DNA of 64,000 nucleotides, taken from the NCBI RefSeq assembly GCF_020567425.1, contig NZ_JAJCVJ010000002.1:62001-126000 (forward strand). The letters run 5' to 3'. This document shows, piece after piece, positions 51,773-61,053 of this stretch (within the stretch, counting starts at the first letter, position 1; each line of letters begins with the position of its first letter). The notes beneath the pieces are model-generated. The model was not told the DNA's origin, made no database searches, and saw nothing but the letters and a program-made list of their open reading frames with translations. Origin of the DNA: Salinirubrum litoreum (GTDB lineage: Archaea > Halobacteriota > Halobacteria > Halobacteriales > Haloferacaceae). Both the position numbers and the translations under genes were made by a program.

Positions 51773-51787
51773 GCGGTGCGAGAGAGA

Positions 51788-51843
51788 CGACGAGAGACGC
51801 AGTGTGCGACGGAAGGAGAAGCGACGAGAGACGCAGTGTGCGA
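51788..51843. repeat. Two 22-bp direct repeats just after the permease stop codon
   Basis: CGACGAGAGACGCAGTGTGC followed by GA is at 51788-51809 and, identical, at 51822-51843, a period of 34. It starts 16 bases after the permease stop codon and ends at the edge of the convergent protease gene. Confidence 0.8.
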
Positions 51844-51849
51844 GAGCGG

Positions 51850-53031
51850 TTACTGCGACCGAATTCGGCCCGGCGACCCCATCGGTTCGTCGGAGCCGAG
51901 CGACCGGAACGACCCGCCGGACTGGATGATGTTGAACGCGGTCATCAGGTCCGACCGCGAGACGAGTCCGACCATCGCGCCGGTCTCGTCCACGACCGGG
52001 AGGCGACCGACGCCGGTCTGTTGCATCGTCCGGAGCGCGTCCATGGCCTCACCCTCGACCGGCACGGTCGCCAACTCGCCGGCGGGCGTCATCACGTCCT
52101 CGACCCGGTAGGCGTCGCGTTCGACCTCTGGGACCGACCGCGCGTCCTCGAGTGTCACCATCCCGGCCAACTGGCCGTTCTGGAGCACGGGGTAGCCCGT
52201 GTGTCGCTCGACGAACATCCGGTCGATCAACTCCGCGACCGAGGTGTCCCGCTCGACCGTGTGGAGGTCCTCGCGGGCGGTCATGATGTCCCGGATCGAG
52301 ACGCCCTCGAAGGCCGCCTTCAACACCGTCTGCTGGGCCTCGCCGGAGGCACCCATGTAGATGAAGAACGCCAGCGCGATCAGGAAGATGTTGGTGAACA
52401 GGCCGTAGATCCCGAGCAAGAAGGCGAAGACCTTCCCGACCTCGGCGGCGATCTTCGTCGCCTGCGCGTGGGGGCGGGTCCGGGCGAGCAGCGCACGCAG
52501 GACGCGCCCGCCGTCCATCGGGAACCCCGGGAGCATGTTGAACACCGCCAGCGCGACGTTCGTCAGCGCGAGGTAGCCGAGCACGAACTGGATCGACGCC
52601 CCGCCCGGAATCGTCGTGAACGCGACCCACGAGATGACGCCGAGCGCGACCGAGACGATCGGGCCGGCGATCGCGATCAACAGTTCCTGTTTCCAGTCTT
52701 CGGGGATCTCGGTGAACCGAGCCACCCCGCCGAACAGCCACAGCGTGATCGACTCGATCTCGTAGCCGTAGCGCATCGCCACCAGCGAGTGGCCGAACTC
52801 GTGGAGCAGGACCCCGGCGAAGAGTCCCAGCGCGGAGACGATGCCCAGCACGAGCGGATCGGTCCCGGAGAGCGCGGTCGGGTCGATGCTCGCGCCGAAG
52901 CCGTTGAGTATCTCGACCCACTGGCCGACCTGTGCGCTGATGAGCCAGGCGAACAGCGGGAGAATCAGTAAGAACGTGAGGTCCAACTTGATCGGGATGC
53001 CGAACGCACTACCGATCCGGAAGCTTCGCAT
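51850..53031 (-). CDS. Site-2-type membrane metalloprotease with CBS domains
   Basis: A 393-residue protein from ATG 53031. Zinc motif GVLLHEFGHSLVAMRYG (His77, Glu78, His81), later NMLPGFPMDGGRVLRALLA with the third ligand Asp173. Membrane segments surround both. The C-terminal 150 residues hold two CBS domains (VSIRDIMTAREDLHTVERDT, then VEDVMTPAGELATVPVEGEA). S2P proteases of this group (SpoIVFB-like) cleave membrane-embedded regulators; the CBS pair probably senses nucleotides. Substrate unknown. The 3' end borders the repeat region after the permease. Confidence 0.9.
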   Translation of the reverse strand: MRSFRIGSAFGIPIKLDLTFLLILPLFAWLISAQVGQWVEILNGFGASIDPTALSGTDPLVLGIVSALGLFAGVLLHEFGHSLVAMRYGYEIESITLWLFGGVARFTEIPEDWKQELLIAIAGPIVSVALGVISWVAFTTIPGGASIQFVLGYLALTNVALAVFNMLPGFPMDGGRVLRALLARTRPHAQATKIAAEVGKVFAFLLGIYGLFTNIFLIALAFFIYMGASGEAQQTVLKAAFEGVSIRDIMTAREDLHTVERDTSVAELIDRMFVERHTGYPVLQNGQLAGMVTLEDARSVPEVERDAYRVEDVMTPAGELATVPVEGEAMDALRTMQQTGVGRLPVVDETGAMVGLVSRSDLMTAFNIIQSGGSFRSLGSDEPMGSPGRIRSQ

Positions 53032-53083
53032 ACTCCGCCGTAGGGTGGCCGGGTTCTTAAGGCCGTGCCCCGTACCGCCGTCG

Positions 53084-53479
53084 ATGAGCGACCCAGAGCA
53101 CGCGACCGACAGTCCGCGCCCGGTCGTCAAGCACGCCGAGGAGATCGACTACGCGACGGTCGACGCCGCGGACGGCCTCTCGAAGGGCGTCCTCCTGGAC
53201 GAGACAGACGGCGCACCGCACTTCGCGCTGCGGCGGTTCGTTCTCGCGCCCGGCAGCGAGGTACCGCGCCACACCAACGAGGTCGAACACGAACAGTACG
53301 TCCTCGACGGCGAGTACGTGGTCGGCATCGGCGACGAGGAGTACACCGTCTCGGCTGGCGATTCACTGCTGATTCCGGCGGGTGTCGTCCACTGGTACCG
53401 AAACGATGGCGACGAAGAAGGCGCGTTCCTCTGTGCGGTGCCGAACGGCGACGACGCCATCGAACTGGTCGAAGGGTGA
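53084..53479 (+). CDS. Small cupin-domain protein
   Basis: A 131-residue cupin from ATG 53084. Motif 1 shows GSEVPRHTNEVEHEQYVLDG and EYVVGIGDEEYTVSAGDSLL; motif 2 IPAGVVHWYRNDGDEEGAFL. The His-x-N-x-V-E-H-E-Q set gives metal ligands. Functions of such single-domain cupins range from quercetinase-like to polyketide cyclase or regulatory roles. No context clue exists. The stop codon lies inside a short tandem repeat. Confidence 0.88.
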   Translation: MSDPEHATDSPRPVVKHAEEIDYATVDAADGLSKGVLLDETDGAPHFALRRFVLAPGSEVPRHTNEVEHEQYVLDGEYVVGIGDEEYTVSAGDSLLIPAGVVHWYRNDGDEEGAFLCAVPNGDDAIELVEG

Positions 53480-53519
53480 CGGTTCAGGCCGGTCGGGGAG
53501 TGACGGTTCAGGCCGGTCG
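53476..53519. repeat. Tandem 20-bp repeat across the cupin stop codon
   Basis: GTGACGGTTCAGGCCGGTCG occurs at 53476-53495 and 53500-53519, identical, with a 24-base period. Copy 1 contains the TGA of the cupin gene (53477-53479). Copy 2 contains the stop of the convergent zinc-ribbon gene (TCA at 53508-53510). Confidence 0.85.
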
Positions 53520-53696
53520 CCGCGCGATCTCGCCGTCACACACTGGACAGATGGAGACACGAACCGTCCCCTCGACGGTCGGTTCGAGGTGTGTCTGCCA
53601 GTCGCCGTCGAGGTGGCTCTCGTGACCGCAGTCCGGACAGATCAGCAACGTCTTCGGGGGGCCGTCGTCCGTGGTGGGAGGGCGTGATCTGGACAC
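53508..53696 (-). CDS. Small zinc-ribbon protein
   Basis: A 62-residue protein. LLICPDCGHESHLDGDWQTH contains the first CxxC and two histidines, VSICPVCDGEIARRP the second. It is a single ribbon with an acidic middle, similar to many small haloarchaeal zinc-finger proteins (DUF8106-like). The start is ATG 53696. It is convergent with the cupin gene and shares the duplicated stop-codon segment. Confidence 0.75.
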   Translation of the reverse strand: MSRSRPPTTDDGPPKTLLICPDCGHESHLDGDWQTHLEPTVEGTVRVSICPVCDGEIARRPA

Positions 53697-53923
53697 GTGG
53701 AGGAATAGCGGTTCGCGGTACTAAAACCTGGCGTGAATACGGATATTGAGTCATTAGATACCATAGTCTGTCAGAATATACTGGTTGTTCATTCGATTCT
53801 CCGTGCGAGTCGGTCCCGTGGTGTGTCGTCCCGTGACCGGCGCGGCGGCGACGCTCGGGTCGTCTGGCCGCCGACCGTCCCGCCATCGCATCGCTGAAAT
53901 ACCCCGTTCGCGTAGAACTCGAC

Positions 53924-55984
53924 GTGTCACAGCAGGTCGCGCAGGTCGATACGCTGTTCATCCACGGGTTGCGGGACGACTACCTCGTCTCGGTCGTGCG
54001 CGACGGCGACCGGGTGTTCCGGGCCGTCCTCGAACTGAAGGAGACCGACGCCGGGCCGCGTCCAGCGAAGTTCCGGATCAAGCGTGGCTCGACCGAGGAA
54101 CCGCGCAGTCCCGACCAGTTCGTCGAGATCGCTCGCCGAGCGAACCGCATCCGCATCTCCGAGCAGACTCGCCCCGCCGGCAGACAGGAGATCAAGGAGA
54201 TGCTCGACGGCTACCAACTGGAGGCGGTCGTCGTCCGGACCTGCCGATACTGCGCACAGGAGGGGCGCTACTCGCCGATCACCGACGACACGGCGATCAA
54301 GTCCGACCGCGACCACATCTGCCCGGACTGTGCGATCCGCGAGTTGGAACGCGAGTTGTCGTTCGCCGGGTCGGGCGGCCTGACCGGGGCCGCACAGGAC
54401 CGACTCGAAGAACTGATGCTCGAAGTGCAGGACTTAGACCGGATCACGAACCTGCTCGAGGGGAACCTCGATCCGGACCTGACGAAGTTCGACGAGATCT
54501 CCGCGACCGTCGAGGACGTGAACCCTTACCCGACGAGCGACCTCGACCTCCACCCGAAACTCAAATCGCTCGTCACCGACCGGTTCGACACCCTGCTTCC
54601 CGTGCAGAGTCTCTCGGTCAGAAACGGCCTGCTGGACGGCGACGACCAACTCGTGGTGTCCGCCACTGCGACCGGCAAGACGCTCGTCGGCGAGTTGGCG
54701 GGTATCGACCGCGCGCTGAGAGGCGAGGGGAAACTGCTCTTCCTCGTCCCGCTGGTCGCGCTGGCGAACCAGAAACACGAGGACTTTCAGGATCGGTACG
54801 GCCACCTCGTCGACGTGACCATCCGGGTCGGCGCGAGTCGCATCAACGACGACGGCGCGTCGTTCGACCCGAACGCGGACGTCATCGTCGGCACCTACGA
54901 GGGCATCGACCACGCCCTGCGGACGGGCAAGAACCTCGGCGACGTCGGGACGGTCGTCATCGACGAGGTCCACACGCTGAAAGAAGACGAACGCGGCCAC
55001 CGACTCGACGGGCTGATCTCGCGGCTGAAACACTACAGCGAGACGCGCCAGTCGCGCGTGGACTCCTTCGACGGGACGCAGTGGGTCTATCTCTCGGCGA
55101 CGGTCGGCAACCCGGAGTGGCTGGCGAAGCGACTGCGAGCGACGCTCATCGAGTTCGAGGAGCGCCCGGTCCCCATCGAGCGCCACGTCACCTTCGCCGA
55201 CGGCCAGGAGAAGCCGAACATCGAGAACAAACTGGTCAAACGGGAGTTCGACCGCGAGTCCTCGAAGGGGTACCGCGGGCAGACGATCATCTTCACCAAC
55301 TCCCGGCGGCGCTGTCACGAGATCAGTCGGAAACTGGAGTACGCCTCCGCGCCGTACCACGCCGGCCTCGACTACGGCCGCCGGAAGCGCGTCGAACGAC
55401 AGTTCGGCAACCAGGATCTGGCGGCGGTCGTCACCACGGCGGCACTCGCGGCCGGGGTCGACTTCCCCGCCTCGCAGGTCATCTTCGACACCCTCGCCAT
55501 GGGCATCGAGTGGCTCTCGGTCCAGGAGTTCGAGCAGATGCTCGGCCGTGCGGGGCGGCCGGACTACCACGACCGGGGTGTCGTCTACATGCTCGTCGAA
55601 CCGGACTGCTCGTACCACAACTCGATGGAGATGACCGAAGACGAGGTGGCGTTCAAGCTCCTGAAAGGCGAGATGGAGGACGTCCAGACGGTGTACGACG
55701 AGTCCTCGGCCGTGGAGGAGACGCTGGCGAACCTCGTCGTCGCTGGCAAGCGCGCGAAACGACTGAACGACCGGATGCTCGGCGAGATTCCGACGAAACA
55801 CGCCATCGGGAAACTACTGGAGTGGGGCTTCATCGAGGGCTTCGAGCCGACCCCGCTGGGCCGGGCGGTGTGTCGGCACTTCCTCGCGCCGGACGAGGCG
55901 TTTCTCATGCTCGACGGCATCCGGAAGGGCCAGTCGCCGTACGACATCGTCGCCGAGATGGAACTGCACGACGACGATCTGTGA
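53924..55984 (+). CDS. Ski2-like superfamily 2 helicase with N-terminal zinc motif (DUF5814-like)
   Basis: A 686-residue protein from GTG 53924. An N-terminal region (about residues 1-200) has VVVRTCRYCAQEGRYSPIT and HICPDCAIRELERELSF, a possible four-cysteine zinc site. The helicase core follows: motif I VSATATGKTLVGEL (about 246-258), motif II VIDEVHTLKED (Asp347), motif III LSATVGNPEWL, motif IV IIFTNSRRRCHEI, motif V TTAALAAGVDFPASQVIFDT and motif VI QMLGRAGRPDY. The arrangement resembles the haloarchaeal DUF5814 helicases close to Hel308. Acts on RNA or DNA in repair or decay; unknown which. Its 3' end is tandemly repeated. Confidence 0.92.
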   Translation: MSQQVAQVDTLFIHGLRDDYLVSVVRDGDRVFRAVLELKETDAGPRPAKFRIKRGSTEEPRSPDQFVEIARRANRIRISEQTRPAGRQEIKEMLDGYQLEAVVVRTCRYCAQEGRYSPITDDTAIKSDRDHICPDCAIRELERELSFAGSGGLTGAAQDRLEELMLEVQDLDRITNLLEGNLDPDLTKFDEISATVEDVNPYPTSDLDLHPKLKSLVTDRFDTLLPVQSLSVRNGLLDGDDQLVVSATATGKTLVGELAGIDRALRGEGKLLFLVPLVALANQKHEDFQDRYGHLVDVTIRVGASRINDDGASFDPNADVIVGTYEGIDHALRTGKNLGDVGTVVIDEVHTLKEDERGHRLDGLISRLKHYSETRQSRVDSFDGTQWVYLSATVGNPEWLAKRLRATLIEFEERPVPIERHVTFADGQEKPNIENKLVKREFDRESSKGYRGQTIIFTNSRRRCHEISRKLEYASAPYHAGLDYGRRKRVERQFGNQDLAAVVTTAALAAGVDFPASQVIFDTLAMGIEWLSVQEFEQMLGRAGRPDYHDRGVVYMLVEPDCSYHNSMEMTEDEVAFKLLKGEMEDVQTVYDESSAVEETLANLVVAGKRAKRLNDRMLGEIPTKHAIGKLLEWGFIEGFEPTPLGRAVCRHFLAPDEAFLMLDGIRKGQSPYDIVAEMELHDDDL

Positions 55985-56034
55985 CGACTCTGCACGACGA
56001 CGATCTGTGACGACTCTGCACGACGACGATCTGT
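55964..56034. repeat. 26-bp tandem triplication over the helicase stop codon
   Basis: CTGCACGACGACGATCTGTG followed by ACGACT is present at 55964, again at 55990, and a third, partial copy at 56016-56034 (ending CTGTAA). The first copy encodes the last residues LHDDDL and the TGA stop. The period of 26 is not a multiple of three, and the later copies lie in the untranslated region. Confidence 0.9.
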
Positions 56035-56087
56035 AACTACCGACCGCAACCCCGCACGCTTTTGCCCGGTGAGACTGTCGTTCGACC

Positions 56088-57947
56088 GTGGTCGCAGTCA
56101 CTCCCAGCATCGCTTTCGTCTCCCTGTTGATCCTCCTCGCGCTGGTCGCGTTCGCCACCGAACCGGTGCCGGTGGACATCACGGCACTCGGGGTCATGGT
56201 CGCGCTGCTGGTCGTCGAACCGGTGACGCGACAACTGGTCGCAGTCGGCCTCTTTTCCACGCCCATCGTCGTCTTCAGCGACCCGACCGCCCAGGGACTG
56301 TCGGGCTTCGCCAACGCGGCGACGCTCACCGTGCTGGCGATGTTCGTCCTCAGCGAGGGCGTCCAGCGCACCGGGATCATCCAACTGCTGGGCGCGAAGA
56401 TCTCGGAGATCACCGAGGACGACGAGACGCGACAACTCGGCGCGACGATCGGCGTCGTCGCGCCCATCTCGGGGTTCATCAACAACACCGCCGCCGTCGC
56501 CATCCTCCTCCCGATGGTGACCGACCTCGCGGAACGCGGCGGCACCTCGCCCTCGAAACTCCTGCTCCCGCTGTCGTACGCGTCGATGTTCGGCGGGATG
56601 CTCACGCTGATCGGTACCTCGACGAACATCCTCGCCAGCGAACTGTCGGCGGATCTCCTGGGGCGACCGTTCGGGATGTTCGAGTTCACGGCGCTCGGCG
56701 TCGTGGTGTCCGTGGTCGGCGTCGTCTACCTGATGACGGTCGGCCGGCGGATCACCCCCGAACGAATCAAACCGCAGGTCGACCTGACCGAGGAGTTCGA
56801 GATGGGCAACTACCTGACCGAGGTCGTCGTCCGGGAGGACTCCCCGCTCGTCGGTCAGCGCGTCGGTCCCGCCCTCTCGGAGACGGAGTTCGACGTGGAC
56901 CTGCTCCAACTGATCCGCGGCGACCGGGTGTTCCTCGAACCGCTCGGGCCGAAGGAGATTCAGGCGGGCGACGTGTTCGCGCTCCGGACCGACCGCGACA
57001 CGCTCGTCGAACTGCTCGACGTGGAGGGACTGGATCTCCTGCCGGTCCGGGTCGACGAGGCCGAGTTGGAGGTCGCCGACGAGGGGCAGAACCTCGTCGA
57101 GGTCGTCGTCGCACCGGGAGCCTCGCTGGTCGGGGAGTCGCTCACCTCGGTCCGATTCCGCCAGCGCTACGACGCCACGGTGCTCGCGCTCCGGCGCGGC
57201 GGGGAACTGATCCGCCGACGCATGGACAACATCCGGCTCCGCGTCGGCGACACCCTGCTCGTGCAGGCGACCGAGGGGAGCATCGAACGCCTCGACGCGA
57301 ACCGCGACTTCATCGTCGCCCAGCGCGTCGAACGCCGGGATTTCCGCCGGTCGCGCATCTTCGTCGCCATCGGGATCGTCGTCGCGGTGGTCGGCCTCGC
57401 GGCGCTGAACGTCATGCCCATCGTCGTCTCCGCGCTCGCCGGGGGGCTGGCGATGGTGCTCACTGGCTGTCTGAAACCCGGCGAGGTGTACGACGCGGTC
57501 CAGTGGGACGTCATCTTCCTCCTCGCCGGCGTCATCCCGCTCGGCATCGCCATGCAGGAGACCGGCGCGGCCGCACTCGTCGCGGAGTTCGTGGTCGCCA
57601 GCGCCGCCTCGCTCCCGCTCGTCGCCGTGCTGGGGCTGTTCTACGTCGTCACCGCGCTCCTGACGAACATCATCAGCAACAACGCGAGCGTCGTGTTGAT
57701 GATCCCGGTCGCGGTGGAGGCGGCCCGCGACCCGGCGGTCGGGGCCGACCCGTTCTCGTTCATCATGGCGGTGACGTTCGCCGCCTCGACCGCGTTCATG
57801 ACGCCGGTCGGCTACCAGACGAACCTGTTCGTCTACGGGCCCGGCGGGTATCGGTTCACGGACTACCTACGCGTGGGTGCGCCGCTCCAACTGGTGTTCG
57901 CTATCGTGACGACGCTCGGCATCATGGTGTTCTTCCCGCCGGTGTGA
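56088..57947 (+). CDS. SLC13-type anion transporter with two TrkA-C domains
   Basis: A 619-residue protein starting at GTG 56088. Two blocks of membrane segments surround a soluble middle part. N-block: VISGFINNTAAVAILLPMVT-type signature GVVAPISGFINNTAAVAILL and MFGGMLTLIGTSTNILASEL. The middle (about residues 215-400) holds two TrkA-C (RCK_C) domains with LVGQRVGPALSETEFDVDLL and LVGESLTSVRFRQRYDATVL. The C-block repeats NIISNNASVVLMIPVAVEAA. The NNT/SNN pairs bind the anion and Na+ in SLC13 transporters. Substrate (sulfate, citrate, dicarboxylate) unknown. Confidence 0.92.
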   Translation: MVAVTPSIAFVSLLILLALVAFATEPVPVDITALGVMVALLVVEPVTRQLVAVGLFSTPIVVFSDPTAQGLSGFANAATLTVLAMFVLSEGVQRTGIIQLLGAKISEITEDDETRQLGATIGVVAPISGFINNTAAVAILLPMVTDLAERGGTSPSKLLLPLSYASMFGGMLTLIGTSTNILASELSADLLGRPFGMFEFTALGVVVSVVGVVYLMTVGRRITPERIKPQVDLTEEFEMGNYLTEVVVREDSPLVGQRVGPALSETEFDVDLLQLIRGDRVFLEPLGPKEIQAGDVFALRTDRDTLVELLDVEGLDLLPVRVDEAELEVADEGQNLVEVVVAPGASLVGESLTSVRFRQRYDATVLALRRGGELIRRRMDNIRLRVGDTLLVQATEGSIERLDANRDFIVAQRVERRDFRRSRIFVAIGIVVAVVGLAALNVMPIVVSALAGGLAMVLTGCLKPGEVYDAVQWDVIFLLAGVIPLGIAMQETGAAALVAEFVVASAASLPLVAVLGLFYVVTALLTNIISNNASVVLMIPVAVEAARDPAVGADPFSFIMAVTFAASTAFMTPVGYQTNLFVYGPGGYRFTDYLRVGAPLQLVFAIVTTLGIMVFFPPV

Positions 57948-58090
57948 CGGGTGAGAAGCGTCTGAGGGCCACTTCCGGTCGGCGTCGCAGAGACGCTCGG
58001 TGCCCTGTCTCGCGTGCCACTGTGTTCCAGTGACACCCCGGTCGACAGAACGAAACGCTTTACATCCGACTCGGCGGAAGGTGTAGACGC

Positions 58091-58163
58091 GGGACCGTGG
58101 GTTAGCTTGGTATACTTCGGGCCTTGGGTGCCCGTGACCCCGGTTCAAATCCGGGCGGTCCCA
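58091..58163 (+). tRNA. tRNA-Pro(UGG)
   Basis: A 73-nt gene without intron. Acceptor GGGACCG pairs with CGGTCCC, discriminator A. Anticodon stem CGGGC/GCCCG closes a 7-nt loop CTTGGGT with anticodon TGG. The T stem CCCGG/CCGGG holds TTCAAAT. The D arm is GGTTAGCTTGGTATACTT, partly weak. The CCA end is not encoded. Confidence 0.93.
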
Positions 58164-58308
58164 TCTCTCTGCCGACGTCACCGACGACGGACAGCGGTCG
58201 CTCCCAGTCTCCGCGTTCGGCCCCCTCTCGTGGCGATCAGATTTAGCCGCGTCCGGGTCGACAGAATCCATCCGGCAACTACGTTCAAGCCTCGATAGCG
58301 CGTAATCC

Positions 58309-61053
58309 ATGCCGGCTATGAGTGGTGTAAAGCAGACACACATCGAGAAGACGTATCGCCCGCGCGTCGTGGTCAAGTTCACAGACGACGTCCGCGTCCC
58401 CGGCGAGGGCGACATCGCCGAGTACCTCCAGGAGGCCGAGGTCGGCCCGGTGATGGAACTCACCGAGGGCTTCCCCGGCATCGAGTTCGGCCGGCTGTTC
58501 GCCAGCCTCGCACCCGACGAGTTGGACGAACTCGTGAAGCACGCGACAGAGCGCGACAGAACCTACCGACCGCCGAACTTCCGGACGTTCTTCGCCGTCA
58601 CCTGCCCGCCGGGTGTCGATCCCGACGAGGTACAGGAGCGCATCGCCGAGTGGCGGAGCGTCGAGTACAGCTACGTCGAGGGCGGACCGACCCCGCCCCC
58701 CGCAGTGTCGGCGTCGGACGATCCACGCTGGCCGGATCAGGGGTACCTCGACCCGGCACCGGACGGCATCGACGCCGAGTACGCCTGGACCGTCGCCGGC
58801 GGTGACGGACAGGGCGTCGGCTTCGTCGACCTCGAACGCGGCTGGACGTTCGACCACGAGGATCTGACCGGCGCGAGCGTCTCGCTGATCTCCGGGGTGA
58901 ACAAGGACTTCCACGGCCACGGCACTGCCGTCCTCGGCGAGGTGTCGGCGGTGGACAACAGCCTCGGCTGTGTCGGCACGACGCCCGCCCTCGGGTCGGT
59001 CCGGGCCGTCTCGCAGTGGCGGACGAACTCGACGTACGACACCGCCGACGCGATCACGTCGGCCATCGCGGTGATGGACTTCGGCGACGTCCTCCTGCTC
59101 GAAGCACAGACCTCACAGCCGGGGTACGGCTACCTCCCGGTCGAGGTCGAGAACGGGACCTTCGAGGCGATCAGACTCGCTACCGCCCTCGGCATCGTCG
59201 TCGTCGAGGCGGCCGGCAACGGGAGCGAGGACCTCGACGCCTACACGACGGTCGGCGGCGACTCGATCCTGAACCGGGGGAGCGCGGACTTCCGCGACTC
59301 GGGCGCGATCATGGTCGGCGCGGGGAGCGCGACCGCCCCGCACAGCCGACTCGGGTTCTCGAACTTCGGGAGCCGGATCGACTGCTACGGTTGGGGCGAG
59401 AGCGTCAACACGACCGGCGACGGCTGGACCGGCACCGGCACGACGACCTACACCGCCTCCTTCGGCGGTACGTCGGGCGCTTCGCCGATCGTCTCCGGGG
59501 CGGCCCTCTCCGTACAGGGGATGGCCGAACAGGCGCTCGGCTACCGGTTCAGCCCGCGGCAACTCCGGTCGATCCTCGCCGACCCGGCCAACGGGACCCA
59601 GTCTGCGACCCCGGCCAGCGACGAGATCGGCGTGATGCCCGATCTGCGCACCATCGCCACGGCGGTCCTGAACACGACACCGGACGTCTACATCCGCGAC
59701 TTCGTCGGCGACACCGGCGACCCGCACTCGGGGAGCATCTCGGCGAGTCCGGACGTCATCCTGCGCCCGACGCAGGTCCCGAACCCACAGGCCGAGTTCG
59801 GCGAGGGGAGCCTCGGCGAGAACAGCGCGACCCTCGGCTTCGAGGCGGTCGCCGGACAGGACAACTACGTCTACGTCCGCCTCCAGAACCGGGGCGGCGC
59901 ACCGGCCCAGAACGTCACCGCGACGGTCTACTGGTCGCCGGTCGCCACGCTCGTCACGCCCGACCTGTGGACGCTGGTCGGCACGACCACGGCGACCGCG
60001 ACTCCCACGCCGACGGAGGTCTCGGCCGGCGAGGTGCTGACGGTGATGGAGCCGATCACGTGGGACGCGGGCGAGATTCCCGGCGCGGGCCACTACTGTT
60101 TCGTCGCGCTGATCGGCAGTGACGGCGACCCCCAGCCGACCCCGGCGGACTTCACCGACTGGAGCAACTTCCAGACGTACATCCGCGACAACAACAACGT
60201 GACGTGGCGGAACTTCAACGTCGTCAGCAGTGTCCCGCCCGCCGGTGGACGCTTCGTCGCGCTCCCCTTTATCGCACCCGGTGCGCCCGACGCCGCCCGG
60301 CCGATGCAGTTGGAGGTGCAGGCACGCCTGCCCGACGGCGCACGCGCGTTCCTCGAACTCCCGCAGTACGTCGTCGAGAAACTCGACGAGTATCCGAACC
60401 ACCGCGAGGAGTTGGAGGGCATCGAGATGCCCGAGGGCGAGGCGGTCGCGTACATCCCGATGAACCCACACGGGCGGCGTCTGCTGGACGCCATCCCGTT
60501 CCCGGCGAAGTCGCGGACCGAGATGCGCCTGCTCGTCCACGTCCCCGAAGCCGACCGCGAGAACACCTACCAGGTCGCCGTCCGGCAACTGTTCGAGGAG
60601 CGTGAGGTCGGCAGAGTCACGTGGCAACTGACACCTCCGGAGCAGATCGAGGGCGGAAAGGCGGCCCGCGACCCGGCCAGACTCCCGGTGATCTACGTCG
60701 AAGGGATCGGCATGGTCGGGGAGGCACGCCTCCGAACCGAGGGGATCGAGACGGTCGGCGATCTCTCGATGGCCGACCCGAGCGAGGTGGCCGACTGCCT
60801 CGACGTGTCGACGGAGCGCGCCGCCGGCTTCGTCGAGATGGCCCGGATCATGACCTTCGGGGCGGATCGCCAGACGGCGGAACTGCTCGTCTCGGCGGAC
60901 GTCGAAGCGGACGACGTCGCCGGGATGACCGCAGCCGAGATTCACGAGACGCTGGCGAAGGCGCTCGACGCGCGACTCGCGCCGGTGCCGATCGGCTACG
61001 ACCACGAGACGGTCGACGCCGACGCACTGATCGCGGCCGCGAAACAGGCCTGA
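58309..61053 (+). CDS. Subtilisin-like serine protease (S8) with C-terminal helical domain, no signal peptide
   Basis: A 914-residue protein from ATG 58309 (or 58318). The S8 triad is Asp174 (GVGFVDLERGW), His204 (DFHGHGTAV) and Ser389 (GGTSGASPIV), with the oxyanion region VEAAGNGSED in between. Residues about 20-140 form a pro-like/assembly domain. After the catalytic domain come a beta-sandwich (about 470-620, DNYVYVRLQNRGGAPAQNVT) and a helical module near the end (IYVEGIGMVGEARLRTEGIE, then TVGDLSMADPSEVADCLDVS), like a DUF4332/HhH unit. There is no Tat or Sec signal or membrane segment, so it should work in the cytoplasm. Substrate unknown. Confidence 0.88.
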   Translation: MPAMSGVKQTHIEKTYRPRVVVKFTDDVRVPGEGDIAEYLQEAEVGPVMELTEGFPGIEFGRLFASLAPDELDELVKHATERDRTYRPPNFRTFFAVTCPPGVDPDEVQERIAEWRSVEYSYVEGGPTPPPAVSASDDPRWPDQGYLDPAPDGIDAEYAWTVAGGDGQGVGFVDLERGWTFDHEDLTGASVSLISGVNKDFHGHGTAVLGEVSAVDNSLGCVGTTPALGSVRAVSQWRTNSTYDTADAITSAIAVMDFGDVLLLEAQTSQPGYGYLPVEVENGTFEAIRLATALGIVVVEAAGNGSEDLDAYTTVGGDSILNRGSADFRDSGAIMVGAGSATAPHSRLGFSNFGSRIDCYGWGESVNTTGDGWTGTGTTTYTASFGGTSGASPIVSGAALSVQGMAEQALGYRFSPRQLRSILADPANGTQSATPASDEIGVMPDLRTIATAVLNTTPDVYIRDFVGDTGDPHSGSISASPDVILRPTQVPNPQAEFGEGSLGENSATLGFEAVAGQDNYVYVRLQNRGGAPAQNVTATVYWSPVATLVTPDLWTLVGTTTATATPTPTEVSAGEVLTVMEPITWDAGEIPGAGHYCFVALIGSDGDPQPTPADFTDWSNFQTYIRDNNNVTWRNFNVVSSVPPAGGRFVALPFIAPGAPDAARPMQLEVQARLPDGARAFLELPQYVVEKLDEYPNHREELEGIEMPEGEAVAYIPMNPHGRRLLDAIPFPAKSRTEMRLLVHVPEADRENTYQVAVRQLFEEREVGRVTWQLTPPEQIEGGKAARDPARLPVIYVEGIGMVGEARLRTEGIETVGDLSMADPSEVADCLDVSTERAAGFVEMARIMTFGADRQTAELLVSADVEADDVAGMTAAEIHETLAKALDARLAPVPIGYDHETVDADALIAAAKQA

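Noticed and set aside
56069-58033. A 654-codon frame overlapping the SLC13 transporter
   Set aside because: The transporter frame has membrane segments and family motifs; the other is a shadow.
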